From Pleurodeles waltl (lineage: Eukaryota > Chordata > Amphibia > Caudata > Salamandridae): a stretch of DNA of 64,000 nt. The stretch covers positions 759,164,235 to 759,228,234 of the forward strand of contig NC_090449.1 of NCBI RefSeq assembly GCF_031143425.1. The letters are read 5' to 3'. Both the position numbers and the translations under genes were made by a program. The notes beneath the pieces are model-generated. The model worked only from the letters and a program-made list of their open reading frames with translations, was not told where the DNA came from and ran no database searches. Positions 1-12,157 of this stretch are shown in pieces (positions within the stretch are counted from its first letter, which is position 1; each line of letters begins with the position of its first letter).

Positions 1-2285
1 TTGTCACCCCAGTGCCATTCTGGCATTTGGGGGACAATTCCATGATCCCCCGTGTCTCTAGCACAGAACCCGGGCACTGCCAAACTGCCTTTCCGGGGTC
101 TCAACTACAGCTGCTGCTGCTCCCAACCCCTCAGACAGGTTTCTGCCCTCCAGGGGTCCGGGCAGCCCTGGCCCAGGAAGGCAGAACAAAGGATTTCCTC
201 TGGGAGAGGGTGTAACCCTTTAGAAATAGGTGTGAAGGCTGGGGAGGAGTAGCCTCCCCCAGCCTCTGTAAATGCTTTGATGGGCACAGATGGTGCCCAT
301 CTCTCCATAAGTCAGTCTACACCGGTTTAGGGACCCCCCAGCCCTGCTCTGGCGCGAAACTGGACAAAGGAAAGGGGAGTGACCTCTCCCCTGACCTGCA
401 CCTCACATGGGAGGTGCCCAGAGCTCCTCCAGTGTGTCCCAGACCTCTGCCATCTTGGAAACAGAGGTGTCTGTGGCACACTCGACTGCTCTGAGTGGCC
501 AGTGCCAGCAGGTGACGTCAGAGGCTCCTTCTGATAGGCTCTTACCTCTCTTGGTAGCCAATCTTCCTTCCTTGGTAGCCAAACCTCCTTTTCTGGCTAT
601 TTAGGGTCTCTGCTTTGGGGAATTCTTTAGATAACGAATGCAAGAGCTCATCAGAGTTCCTCTGCATCTCCCTCTTCACCTTCTACCAAAGGATCGACCG
701 CTGACTGCTTAGGACACCTGCAAAACCGCAACAAAGTAGCAAAGACGACTACTGCAACCTTGTATCGCTTCATCCTGCTGGCTTTCTCGCCTGTTTCCTG
801 GTGGTGCATGCTCTGGGGGTAGCCTGCCTCCTTCTTGCACCAGGAGCTCTGAAGAAATCTCCTGTGGGACAACGGAATCTTCCCCCTGCCACCACAGGCA
901 ACAAAAGACTGCATCACCGGTCCTCTGGGTCCCCTTTCAGCACGACGAGCGTGGTCCCTGGAACTCAGCAACTCTGTCCAAGTGACTCCCACAGTCCAGT
1001 GACTCTTCAGTCCAAGTTTGGTAGAGGTAAGTCCTTGACTCCCCACTCTAGACTGCATTGCTGGGTACCGCGTGATTTGCAGCCTCTCTGGCTCCTGTGC
1101 ACTCTTCCAGGATTTCCTTCGTGCACAGCCAAGCCTGGGTCCCCAACACTCTAACCTGCAGTGCACAACCTTCTGAGTTGTCCTCCGGCGTCGTGGGACT
1201 CCCTTTTGGGACTTCGGGTGGACTCCGGTTCACTTTTCTTCTAAGTGCCTGTTCAGGTACTTCTGCGGGTGCTGCCTGCTTCTGTGAGGGCTCCCTGACT
1301 TGCTGGGCGCCCCCTCTGTCTCCTCACCCAAGTGGCGACATCCTGGGCCACAGCAGCATCCAAAAACCCTAACCGCGACCCTTGCAGCTAGCAAGGCTTG
1401 TTTGCGTTCTTTCTGCATGGGAACACCTCTGCAAGCTTCTTCACAACGTGGGACATCCATCCCCCAAAGGGGAAGTTCCTAGTCCTCTTCGTTCTTGCAA
1501 AACATCAAGCTTCTCCCATCCCGTGGCAGCTTCCTTGCACCCACAGCTGGCATTTCCTGGGCATCTGCCCACTCTCGACACTGTCGCGACTCTTGGACTT
1601 GGTCCCCTTCTCTTACAGGTACTCAGGTCCGGAAATCCACTGTTGTTGCTTTGCTGGTGTTGGTTTTCCTTGCAGAATGCCCCAATCACGACTTCTGTGC
1701 TCTCTGGGGTTGTAGGTGCACTTTACACCTACCTTACAGGGTTTTGGGGTAGGCTATTTTTCTAACCCTCACTGTTTTCTTACAGTCCCAGCGACCCTCT
1801 ACAAACTCACATAGGTTTGGGGTCCATTCGTGGTTCGCATTCCACTTTTGGAGTATATGGTTTGTGTTGCCCCTATACCTATGTGCTCCTATTGCAATCT
1901 ACTGTAATTTTACACTGCTTGCATTACTTTTCTTGCTATTACCTGCATAATTTTGGTTTGTGTACATATATCATGTGTATATAACTTATCCTCATATTGA
2001 GGGTACTCACTGAGATACTTTTGACATATTGTCATAAAAATAAAGTACCTTTATTTTTAGTACTTCTGTGTACTGCGTTTTCTTATGATATTGTGCATAT
2101 GACACCAGTGGTATAGTAGGAGCTTTACATGTCTCCTAGTTCAGCCTAAGCTGTTTTGCCACAGCTACCTTCTATCAGTCTAAGCTGCTAGAAACACCTC
2201 TTCTACACTAATAAGGGATAACTGGACCTGGCACAGGGTCTAAGTACCTCAGGGTACCCACTACAAGCCAGGCCAGCCTCCTACA
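1..2285 (+). mobile_element. Long terminal repeat of the gypsy family, cut by the window start
   Basis: This is the 3' part of the same LTR that is complete at 12158-15078 and 27056-29986. It aligns by eye from the GGACAATTCCATGATC block (compare 24440) to the terminal CTCCTACA at 2278-2285. A polyadenylation signal AATAAA lies at 2039-2044, in the same place as in the other LTRs. The sequence directly after the CA end is Harbinger transposase, so the LTR is inserted in that gene. No gag or pol follows, so it is either a solo LTR or the 3' LTR of an element whose body lies left of the window. The open frames in it have no recognisable product. Confidence 0.85.
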
Positions 2286-2286
2286 A

Positions 2287-2557
2287 CATGGGCAAACAAG
2301 GAGAGGACATTGGGACTCCTGAAAGCCAGGTTTCGGTGCCTGCATCTAACAGGTGGATCCAGTGCTACTCACCCAAGAAGGTGTACCAGATAATTGTGGC
2401 ATACTGCATGTTGCATAACCTTGCCTTGAGACACCAGGTGCCTTTTCTGCAGGAGGATGAGGCTGGAGATGGGCCTGTGGCAGCAGTGGACCCTGTGGAC
2501 AGTGAAGAGAAAGAGGCAGAGGATGAGGAGGATGACAACAGAACAGCTATTATATGA
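2287..2557 (+). pseudogene. Harbinger transposase C-terminal fragment
   Basis: The frame ending at the TGA at 2555 matches the C-terminus of the transposase at 42590-42880. Shared blocks are the cysteine/histidine stretch CMLHNLALR, then VPFLQEDE, then an acidic tail rich in Glu and Asp. The upstream catalytic DDE region is absent because the LTR at 1-2285 is inserted here. The apparent start codon at 2288 belongs to the LTR junction and not to the gene. The block that in copy 2 carries the last catalytic glutamate is diverged. This copy cannot encode an active transposase. Confidence 0.8.
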
Positions 2558-3110
2558 CAGTACTTCCAGTGACACACAGGTAACACACTGTAACTTTACT
2601 TTGCATTGACAGTTTTGTATTTGACATTGTACATGGCAGGCAGATTCTCCCAATTCTAGGGCCATTTACTGTACCCTTTGGCACCTCTATTTTCAGATAT
2701 CTGTGGCCCACTCTGGCACCTGGTGTGTTGACTGCAGCCAACTACAGGTCATTCATATGTATACATAACTGTTCAGTTGTTTTGCAGTGTTTAAACCTTG
2801 TTAAATGAATACATAGTGAAATCATTTGACATAGTCCATATGTGTAATTTTTCAAAGGGTGTTTATTTAAGTGTTAAGAGGTAGAGGGGGATGTGCAGTG
2901 GGCTGGGGCGGGTGATGGAGGTAATTCCAGGATAGAGTCCAGTCTATTTGTATCACAGGTGCATTGTCCAAGGGGGCATAGGAAGTGGAGCAATGACAGT
3001 TGAAGATGGACAGGGTGACAGAGTGGGACACAAGGGTGACAATCAGGAGAGTCTTATTTCCTGGCGCAGGTCTTGTCAATGTTCTCTGGCTTCTGCCTGG
3101 ATCGCAGGGA

Positions 3111-6100
3111 TCATTTGCTGGGTGGTTCTTCTTCTGTAGGGGGAGGGGTGCTGGTGGCCTGTTGTTCCTGTGGCGGGGCCTCCTGTGCACTAGCAGCAGC
3201 AGAGGTGGAGCTCTGTACATCGGTATGGCTAGTGTCAGGGGCCCGGTGGTGTGCCAGTAACTCCCTCATGGTCTTGGCCATGTCTGCCAGCACCCCTGCA
3301 ATGGTGACCAGGGTGGTGTGGATGTCCTTCAGATCCTCCCTGATCCCCAGGTATTGTCCGTCCTGCAGCCGCTGGGTCTCCTGAAACTTGTCCAGTATCT
3401 GGCTCATCGTCTCCTGGTAATGGTGGTATGCTCCCAGGATGTTGGTGAGTGTCTCTTGGAGAGTCGGTTCCCTGGGCCTGTCCTCCCCCTGTTGCACAGC
3501 AGTCCTCCCAGCTTCCCTGTTGTCCTGTGCCTCTATCCCCTGAACCGTGTGCCCACTGCCACTGACCCCTGGTCCCTGATGGTCCTGTGTTTGTGGGGTG
3601 TCCTGGGGTCCCTGTAGTGGTGAACACACTGCTGAGTGACGTTTCCTGGGGACAGAGGTATGGGCCCGCTGGGTGGGTGCTGTGGTGGTGTTTCCTGATG
3701 GGGAGGCTCTGTGGTGGTATGGGACTGTGACTGTGCCTGGGTCACCGACTGCCCAGAGATCCCTGATGGGCCAGGTTGGTCATCCTGATCCAGGCGAGCA
3801 GAGCTGCTGTCACCACTGTGGGACTCTTCTGTGGGGGGGCTGGATGTTACTGGCACCTCCTCTCTGGTGACATTGGGTGGAGGACCTGTGAGGAAGTAAA
3901 TGCAGTGTTATAGTTTCTGTGTGTGACATCTTGTGCATGGGTGCGTTGCCCTGTATGGTTGTGATTGCCCTGTCAGCTTTGCCTTGTGTGAGTAGTGATC
4001 ATGTGGGCCAGATGATTCTCTCTATTGTGTATGCCTTAATGATGGGTGTCCATGCAGACCTGTGAGGGGTGTCCATGCATTGGTGTTGCATGCAGGGCTT
4101 GGTATTGGAATGGGTGGGTTGTGATGGTGGGTTATTTGTGAAGCGGTAGAGTGATGGGGTGAAGGTAGGAGTAGGGATATGCGATTGCATGCAGGCAAGG
4201 GAGGTGATAGTAGTAAAGAGTTGACTTACCAGAGTCCAGTCCTCCTGCTACTCCTGCCAGGCCCTCAGGATGCAGTATTGCCAAGACTTGCTCCTCCTAT
4301 GTGTAGGAGGCTGGCCTGGCTTATAGTGGGTACCCTGAGGTACTTAGACCCTGTGCCAGGTCCAGTTATCCCTTATTAGTAGAATAGAGGTGTTTCTAGC
4401 AGCTTAGGCTGATAGAAGGTAGCTATGGCAAAGCAGCTTAGGCTGAACTAGGAGACATGCAAAGCTCCTACTGTACCACCTATATCATATGCACAATATC
4501 ATAAGAAAACACAATAATCAGAGTTGCTAAAAAAAAAGGTACTTTATTTTTTGACAATATGCCACAAGTATCTCAGTGAGTACCCTCAGTAAGAAGGTAA
4601 GTAATATACAAGAGTTATATGTACACAAACCCAATAAAGGTAAGTAAGAGTCAGAAAAGTAATGCAAGCAGTGTAGAATTACAATAGGATGCAATAGGCA
4701 AACATAGGTCTAGGGGCAACACAAACCTTATACTCCAAAAGTGGAATGCGAATCACAAATGGACCCCAGACCTATGGGAGCTTGTAGAGGGTCGCTGGGA
4801 CTGTAAGAAAACAGTCAGGGTGTCCAAGATACCCCACCCCAAGACCCTGAAAAGAAGGAGTAAAGTACACCTACTACCCCAAAAGGACACAATAGTCGTG
4901 ATAGGGTGATTCTGCAAGAACAACAAACACCAGCAAAGCACTGAAGAAGGATTCCTGGACCTGAGGACCTGCAAAGCAAGGGGACCAAGTCCAAGAGTCA
5001 CAATAGTGTCTGGGGGGCAGGGGCCCAGGAAACCCCGGATGAAGGCGCAAGGAAGCTGCCTCTGGGTGGAAGAAGCTTGGAATTCTGCAACAACGAAGGG
5101 GACTAGGAACTTCTCCTTTGGATGAAAGATGTCCCACATTGCGATGAAGGTTGCAGAGTTTTTCCCACACAGAAATACCACAAACAAGCCTTGCTAGCTG
5201 CAAGGGGCACGGTAGAGGTTTTTGGGTGCTGCTGGGGACCAGGAAGGACCAGGATGTTTCCCCTTGGAGGAGGAGACAGAGGGAGCACTCGGCAACTGAG
5301 AGAGCCCCTACAGAAGCAGGCAGCACCCACAAAAGTACCCAAACAGGCACTTAGCAGATTTGTGAACCGGAGCTGGCTCAAAGTCACAAAGGAGGGTCCC
5401 ACGACGCCGGAGGCCAACTCAGAGGGTTGAGCAGTGCAGGACAGAGTGCTGGGGACCCAGGCTAGGCTGTGCACAAAGTAAATACTGGAAGAGTGCACAG
5501 GAGCTGGAGCAGCTGCAAATCACTCATACACAGGTTTGCAGTCTAGCGTGGGGAGGCAAGGACTTACCTCCACCAAACTTGGACTGAAGGATCACTGGAC
5601 TGTGGGAGTCACTTGGATAGAGTTCCTGTGTTCCAGAGACCACGCTCGTCAGGATGAGAGGGGACCCAGAGGACCAGTGATGCAGTCTTTTGTTGCCTGC
5701 GTTAGCAAGGGGAAGATTCCGTCGACTCACGGAGATTTCTTCTTGGCTTCCAGTGCAGGGTGAAGGCAGATGACCCCCAGAGCATGTACCACAAGGAAAC
5801 AGTCGAGAAAGCTGGCAGGATTAGGTGCTACAATGTTGCTGGTAGTCGTCTTGCTACTTTGTTGCGGTTTTGTAGGCGTCCTGGAGCAGTCAGCGGTCGA
5901 TCCTTGTCAGAAGTCGAAGAGGGAAGTGCAGAGGAACTCTGGTAAGCTCTTGCATTCGTTATCTGAAGAATACCCCAGAGGAGAGACCCTAAATAGCCAC
6001 AAAACGATGTTTGGCTACCAAGAAAGGAGGATTGGCTACCAAGAAAGGTAAGAACCTATCAGAGGGGGTCTCTGACGTCACCTGCGGGCACTGGCCACTC

Positions 6101-7688
6101 AGAGCAGTCCAGTGTTCCCCCAACATCTCTGAATCCAGGATGGCAGGGGTCTTGGACACACTGGAGGAGCTCTGCACACCTCCCCTGGGAGGTACTGGTC
6201 AGGGGAGTGGTCACTCCCCTTTCCTTTGTCCAGTTTTGCGCCAGAGCAGGGCTGGGGGATCCCTGAACCGGTGTAGACTGGCTTGTGCAGAGATGGGCAT
6301 CATCTGTGCCCATCAAAGCATTTCCAGAGGCTGGGGGAGGCTACTCCTCCCCAGCCCTTCACACCTATTTCCAAAGGGAGAGGGTGTAACACCCTCTCTC
6401 AGAGGAAATCCTTTGTTCTGCCTTCCTGGGTTGGGGCTGCCCAGACCAGGAGGGCAGAATCCTGTCTGAGGGGTTGGCAGCAGCAGCAGCTGCAGTGGAA
6501 ACCCCGGAAAGGCAGTTTGGCAGCACCCGGGTTCTGTGCTTCAGACCCAGGGGATCATGGAATTGTCCCCCCAATACCAGGATGGTATTGGGGTGACAAT
6601 TCCATGATCTTAGACATGTTACATGGCCATGTTCGGAGTTACCATTGTGATGCTGTACATAGGTAGTGACCTATGTATAGTGCACGCGTGTAATGGTGTC
6701 CCCGCACTCACAAAGTTCGGGGAATTTGCCCTGAACGATGTGGGGGCACCTTGGCTAGTGCCAGGGTGCCCACACACTAAGTAACTTGGCACCCAAACTT
6801 CACTAGGTGAAGGTTAGACATAGAGGTGACTTATAAGTTACTTATGTGCAGTGAAAAATGGCTGTGAAATAACGTGAACGTTATTTCACTCAGGCTGCAG
6901 TGGCAGGCCTGTGTAAGAATTGTCTGAGCTCCCTATGGGTGGCAAAAGAAATGCTGCAGCCCATAGGGATCTCCTGGAACCCCAATACCCTGGGTACCTA
7001 AGTACCATATACAAGGGAATTATATGGGTGTACCATGGTGCCAATGAGAATTGGTAAAATTAGTCACTAGCCTGCAGTGACAATTTTAGAAAGCAGAGAG
7101 AGCATAACCACTGAGGTTCTGGTTAGCAGAGCCTCAGTGATGCAGTTAGGCACCACACATGGAACACATACAGGCCACAAACTTATGAGCACTGGGGTCC
7201 TGGCTAGCAGGATCCCCGTGACATATAACAAACACACTGACAACATAGGGTTTTCACTATGAGCACTGAGCCCTGGCCAGCAGTATCTCAGTGAGACAGT
7301 AAAAACACCCTGATATATACTCACAAACAGGCCAAAAGTGGGGGTAACAAGGCTAGAAAGAGGCTACCTTCCTACACCATGTTGTTAGTTGTGGGGGAGG
7401 AGGTGGGGGTCCACTGACAGTCCTCTGTACAGCTATCTGGTGTCTTGAAACCACGGAACGCACCTTTCCCCGTAGGTCGTTCCACCTCTTCCTGATGTCA
7501 TCCCTTGTTCTGGGGTACTGTACCATGGCGTTGACCCTGTACACAATTCTCGGCCATAGCTCCATCTTCCTAGCAATGGATGTCTGCTGCACCTGTGATC
7601 CGAATAGCTGTGGCTCTACCCTGATGATTTCCTCCACCATGCCCCTTAGCTCCTCCTCTGAGAACCTGGGGTGTCTTTGTGGTGCCAT
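3111..7688 (-). pseudogene. Harbinger copy 1 Myb/SANT-like protein gene, split by an LTR
   Basis: Exon 1 starts at the ATG complementing 7686-7688 and runs to 7377, then resumes at 4301 beyond the inserted LTR and ends at a GTAAGT donor at 4229. It encodes a Myb/SANT-like helical domain (FSEEELRGMVEEI, then TRDDIRKRWNDLRGKV), thought to bind the transposon ends. Exon 2 starts after a CAG acceptor at 3886 and runs to the stop at 3111. It has an acidic Ser-rich linker and a C-terminal predicted coiled coil (about 3250-3430, ILGAYHHYQETMSQIL), followed by Pro/Gln-rich sequence. Compared with copy 2 there is one frameshift near 3700. With the LTR inside exon 1 the gene is dead. Confidence 0.75.
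4302..7376 (-). mobile_element. Solo LTR (gypsy family) in Harbinger copy 1
   Basis: Read on the minus strand it begins TGTAGGAAGGTAGCC (7376 down) and ends CCTCCTACA (4302), the same termini as the other about 2.9 kb LTRs. It is flanked by CTATG (4297-4301) and CCATG (7377-7381), a 5-bp target-site duplication with one mismatch. The uninterrupted site is visible in Harbinger copy 2 at 44565-44580. There is no internal gag or pol, so it is a solo LTR left by recombination between two LTRs. Its length of 3075 bp is slightly above the others. Confidence 0.9.
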
Positions 7689-7919
7689 GGGAGAAGTGTG
7701 AGTGGTGTGTGTGAGGGTGTATGGGTGATGTGTTGGGATGTGTGCTGTGAGGTGTGTGGATAGTGTATGGTTGAAGGTGTTCTGTGGCTCTGGTTCTGTG
7801 GGTGCTCTTGGTGTGTCTCTCTCTCAGTTTTAAATTTTTGTTATTCGTAAAGGGTTGTGGTTAATGTGTGTGTGTGTTTTATAGTGGTGTGGGTGAGTGG
7901 GTGTGGTGTGTGTATGTGG

Positions 7920-9245
7920 GACCGGCGGCACGCACAGTGAGTATACTGAAAGATCTCTCCATTGTATTTTTGATATATCAATGAGCGGCACCTTCATTAC
8001 ACGTATGGGCTATTTCACGCTCTCGGTAACTCGATTGAGCGCGCTGTTTATAAGCCTTCTGCATTCCGAATTGCCTATGATTTTCAGTGCCATTACAAGT
8101 ACAAGGCACTGTATTTAACACTTTTTGGGTACTATTACGCGTCGTTCCCATCGTTGAACTTTTTACTTCTATAATGACCTCGCTACTGGTCGATGGTGGT
8201 CATACGCCCAGGTCTATACGTCGCTATAGCTAACATTATACATCTTGTACAATAAAAAAAAATTTACCTTGCAATTTTTTTACCTTGCCTTTTATTATTG
8301 ACACTTGAACAACCTGGTGAACGGACAATGGTACCTGCATATCTCTTTGTCTATACATTGTTTGAAGAGACCTTTTGTTATATACTATGTTGACTACCAA
8401 TAAGAACATTGTTTAATATTCTTACAACAGACTATTGATATTGACATCTATTAATGATTCATGCTTACTATGTTTAGCTGATAGCCGAGTCTTGGGGACC
8501 TGCTTACCAAGGAGCCTGTTCCCGACTTGGGGGTGGTAAGCCTACCTTACTGTCATCATATTTTCTTCCCTTTTTTTGATTTATTGCACAATGTTTGCAT
8601 GATTATATTTATGACCACTTTGGGCACAATTCTGTGCTTTGTTTCTAATTGTGTTTTCTAGGGCGACCTGACTGTGACTTAGCCTATTATTCCTCAATGT
8701 AAGTGACCGGCTTTGTGATTATTAATTTTGTTTAATTGGAGAACAGCGTATTAACATTTTGGTCCTGATGAAGCGTCATTGGATCCGTGGGGACCACACG
8801 ACGCGAATTCATGTTGACCCTGTTTAAGGAGGATTCCTAGAGGGCTTTTCCTCCGAGTTTATTGCTCATTGAAAGTAATTGAGCATTGACACTCATTATA
8901 TTACTTTCTCTCGTTTTTAATCTTGGTTTCATCCCTGACTATTGATTAAAATGATGATATATGTAGGGTGTCTAACCAATTTTACCCTTATTTCTTTTTG
9001 TTCTCTCCTTTGGGTACAGGTGCTTGAATGGAAGCGCTTACCCGCTTAGATAGTTAGTATTCACCAGTAACTATCAGAACAATACGGTTCAGTGCTCCTC
9101 CGTGTGGGGAGCCTGTCAGGCGTTGCACTGCCGGCCTGGCGAGGAGCATTACCCAATGATGATGCCAGTCATCCATTGTGATGCTTGAGGGTCCTTGCTC
9201 CTGATATCTCAGGTCACTCTAGTTTCTCTTTTCTTTTATGGAACA
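7920..9245. other. Unclassified insert in Harbinger copy 1
   Basis: Comparison with copy 2 (45063-45160) shows the GT-rich right arm interrupted here: TGTGTGTATGTG before and after flanks about 1.3 kb found nowhere else in the window. The block has no convincing open frame. It contains CTGATGA at 8765-8771 followed by complementary GCGTC (8773-8777) and GACGC (8810-8814) and then GAA, a layout like a hammerhead ribozyme core. Such motifs occur in Penelope-like and other retroelements. The flanking GT repeats hide any target duplication, and the family is not recognised. Confidence 0.4.
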
Positions 9246-9640
9246 GTGTACTTTAGTTGTGTTGTGTGTGTATGTGTGTCAGGTGTGTGTAGTTTGAATT
9301 ATCCTATGTAGTGTTGTTTTGTATGTGTGTGTGTATTTTGAGCACAGCAGTATGTACTGCCAATGGTCCACCGCGGTTGAATGTCTGCCACGGTGATTCG
9401 TGGGTCATAATATTGTGGGCGTAGTTCTGATGGTGTAACAGTGTGGGTTTTGCTACCGCCAGTTTATCACTGACCTTTGGGCTGGCGGACTTGTGTGTGT
9501 GTCTGTATAGTGACGGATTGCTATGTGTAGATCATAATATGGGTAGCGATAAACTGCCGTGCCGGTGGTATGTTGGTGGCAGTCGGCATGGCGGTAAGCG
9601 AGACATACCGCCAATGTCATAATGAGGGCTTTAGTCACAA

Positions 9641-9795
9641 TGTAGGTGTCAGCCTACATGAGTAAATATCTGATTTGTAGCAATGTAGTTTTATAGATCA
9701 GACTGCCTACATGAGTAAATGTCTGATTAATAGGTATGTAGTTTTATAGATGACTGCCTACATGAGTAAATGTCTGATTAATAACAATGTAGATT
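9641..9795. repeat. Minisatellite, about 52-bp unit, three copies
   Basis: Units begin with CCTACATGAGTAAAT at about 9653, 9706 and 9757, giving periods of 53 and 51 bp. Each contains TCTGATT and ATGTAGTTTTATAGA. The array stops about 30 bp before the candidate exon at 9827. Only three diverged copies are present. Confidence 0.85.
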
Positions 9796-9826
9796 ATAAA
9801 GCAGATCTTTAATGCTATTTTTCTAG

Positions 9827-9850
9827 GCTATGAATGGTGTACAGAAGCAG
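9827..9850 (+). CDS. Candidate 24-nt micro-exon of a host gene
   Basis: A polypyrimidine run and TTCTAG end at 9826 and a GTAATG donor starts at 9851. The 24 bases between encode eight residues (AMNGVQKQ) in phase 0, matching the phase of the other exon candidates. A stretch this short carries little statistical weight. It is supported mainly by its position 193 bp before a better exon and by the consistent phase. The gene is not recognised. Confidence 0.35.
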
Positions 9851-10043
9851 GTAATGGAATGAACACTGATCATATACCTTCATCTCCTCAACACCCATTG
9901 GAATTAAATACTAAACACACCACAGCTTTGTCACTTTATACCAATACTTGAAAATCAGAACTGTAAAATTCAACCTTGTGTAATGTTCAGACTCAAAAAG
10001 ATGTGCATGCCTTTTTAAATATTTAACCTTTTCTGTATTTCAG

Positions 10044-10154
10044 GAAATTGATGTCTTGTCAATGAAGAACAAATACTTACAAGCTAGAGAAATGGGTGAT
10101 AGTCAGGAAATAGCTGATGCGGGGTCGTCAGCCATACCAGCCGAAACTGACAAG
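10044..10154 (+). CDS. Candidate internal coding exon of an unrecognised host gene
   Basis: The 111-nt block is bounded by TTTCAG at 10038-10043, preceded by a T-rich tract, and by a GTATTT donor at 10155. It is open throughout in phase 0 (37 codons), hydrophilic and charged, opening EIDVLSMKNKYLQAREMGD and ending with AETDK. It lies outside any repeat recognised here. The exon at 35248 has a similar length, the same phase and a similar ending (NDK, then GTATG). The protein may be a disordered or coiled-coil type. No family is recognised and RNA evidence is lacking. Confidence 0.5.
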
Positions 10155-11818
10155 GTATTTCATATTTAAATGTCTGCTGTATCTATATATTTGTCATCTT
10201 ATCCATTAGCTTAAATTGTTTAAATATATCTCATTCATCAATCAGTGTAGTCTGTGCTTCCACACTAGAGCACAGCACTCTCCTGCTACAAACTGCTATT
10301 TTCTACTAATCCTTAGTACTGTACTGTTTTATTTATTTTTTAAGAGTGGTGATATAAATTGGCAGCTTTAGCCACATTCTTAATGTGTAGAATGGATGGA
10401 TAAAACTGAGTTTATATTGGGACAGAAGCCACTCTGGCAAGATAGGCACATTTTAAAATAACAGAAACTTCCCACAGTCAATATAAAATGCCTGAGTTTA
10501 AAAAGAAAGGACAAACACATCATCACCCAAAAATACAAAACAACAACATAATCATATGAATGTAAAGTTATCATTGCTGATACCTTTGAAATGAACACAT
10601 GAATACTGGTAAAAATACATTCTATTATTAACTGCATAATGCAGAAGCGCTTGCCGTTTGAGGATAACAGAATCACTGGAAGTTAATAAAGTAAAACCTG
10701 ACGGATTACTCAAGATAAAATAGGGATAATACATTAAATATTTTTGCTTGGGGTGTGATTTTAGAAGCAGACCAGATGCAAAGGAATTGCACCCAAAAAA
10801 TAACATGATTTCCAAAGAGGGCATTATAGAGTCTGAGGCATCAGTACTAAAAAGAAAGGGAAAAGTGAAATTGAAAATTAGAAACTTAAAAATCTCTTCA
10901 TAGCGATTTTATTTTTGCGTCCAGATCCTCAAACATAACATAAAGTGTACTGTCTTTGTATCTTGTGACTAAAATGACCACAATCCATTGTGGTGAGGAA
11001 AGAAAGGCACACAATTAAAAGACATCCTTCGGGGACTACAACTGATACAAAAGCAATACGTTGTTCATATCACCCGCACATCTCTACACCAATAGCAAGC
11101 CATGACTCACCCAACTTCATTGGCTCCCTATCTATGCCAGGATTTGCTTCAAAGAACTGTAAAGAACTGTGCATAGTGCACATGGGATATTTTAGAACCG
11201 TCCCTTCTTATGGATACACAAATTAGCAGATAGTCTCTTATGCAATCACCGTTGACCTCCCACCTTCACCTGGCATGATCAGAACAATGAAGTCAGAACA
11301 TGTAAGCTGACTATATTTCAAGAGCTGTATATAGGCATTTATCCCATTAGCATTGAGGCTGGCCAATATCATGGCAATGTGGAATGTTTTAAGGCTGCTC
11401 ATCTGTTGAGAACTTACAGTTCAAATATATGAACATATGTTACACAACTTTAAGTGCAAGACAATGTTACAATGTACAATTTAGTGAAGTAGTTGGAGGG
11501 AAAACCAGGGGGAGTGAGACAATAGCGAATGCAGTGAGGTAATAATTCGCCATGTTAGGGGTTGATAAATTTAATGGACACAAGTGCTGAGGCCTTAAGG
11601 GCAAGGTGTGCTGTATTTGCACTTTGAAGCAGGATTTCTAGAAGAGGAGGGTCCTGTGTACTAAAGATATGAAAGCTGGCATTCCACGTCTGAGGGTCAT
11701 AGGAGTAGAAAGCTTGGTTCCTTGATTTGTAACTTTTTGGCTTTAATCTGTCAATGTTGCAGTTGTGAATCAGACACCATTTTCCTAAAGTCTTTGTAGG
11801 CCTGGTGGGTTTGGATGT
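10155..11818. other. Intronic or intergenic sequence without recognised features
   Basis: The stretch is AT-rich and largely single-copy in the window. The short open frames have no coding character, and neither strand shows credible splice-bounded exons or terminal repeats. It probably includes old, unrecognisable repeats. Confidence 0.5.
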
Positions 11819-11819
11819 T

Positions 11820-12157
11820 GTGGGAAACTGGCACCTTATTGCAATACCCTCCCACTTTTGGCGGGACCAATGGCGGAAAAACAGACAAAGCGTAGGAGGA
11901 GTGGTCACACCTAGCTTGCACCACACCTAAGGTGTTGCATGCGAGGTGACCTCTCAATTTAATTTCCCCCCATATTGGATAGAAGGAAAATAGCAATCAG
12001 GTGTAGGGAAGGGACCTCTGTCCATAAAACGTGGTCACTTAGTGGGTGTAGCCACCCTAAGATAGATGACCCATTGGTCACTACTAGGTTCTACCTAAAA
12101 TGCCCACTATATACAGTATTTAGTGGGCATCCCTAGTCCAAGAAATCAGATTCCAGG
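11820..12157. repeat. Possible fragment of another LTR-like repeat
   Basis: The block starts TGTGGGAAACTGGCACC and has a composition unlike the flanking intron. It is cut at 12158 by the 5' LTR of element G1. No matching partner LTR, primer-binding site or open frame is visible, so the call rests only on the TGTG start and the compositional change. Confidence 0.25.

Larger units (their letters stand above)
2286..9629 (+). mobile_element. Harbinger DNA transposon copy 1, right part, with nested inserts
   Basis: Pieces at 2286-4301, 7377-about 7920 and about 9245-9629 are collinear with 42590-45484 of the complete Harbinger copy at 36248-45484. They hold the transposase C-terminus, the right-hand antisense Myb/SANT gene, the GT-rich right arm and a GGCGGTAAG-rich end. 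An LTR interrupts at 4302-7376 and an unrelated block at about 7920-9245. The right terminus reads as the complement of GCCCTCATTATGAC. That differs from copy 2 (complement of GGGGGTCATTAC) but resembles the ends of the 627-bp element at 31716. The left half lies beyond the first LTR, outside the window. Confidence 0.8.

Noticed and set aside
651..1166. 171-codon minus frame in the first LTR
   Set aside because: It lies wholly in LTR sequence, is not kept intact in other LTR copies and has no recognisable domain.
2867..3384. Plus-strand frames opposite the Myb/SANT exon
   Set aside because: The minus strand carries the conserved coiled-coil protein shared with copy 2. The plus frames are shadows.
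8765..8818. A confident hammerhead ribozyme annotation
   Set aside because: Only the core and stem II are visible. One conserved position differs and stems I and III were not found, so it is kept as a finding only.
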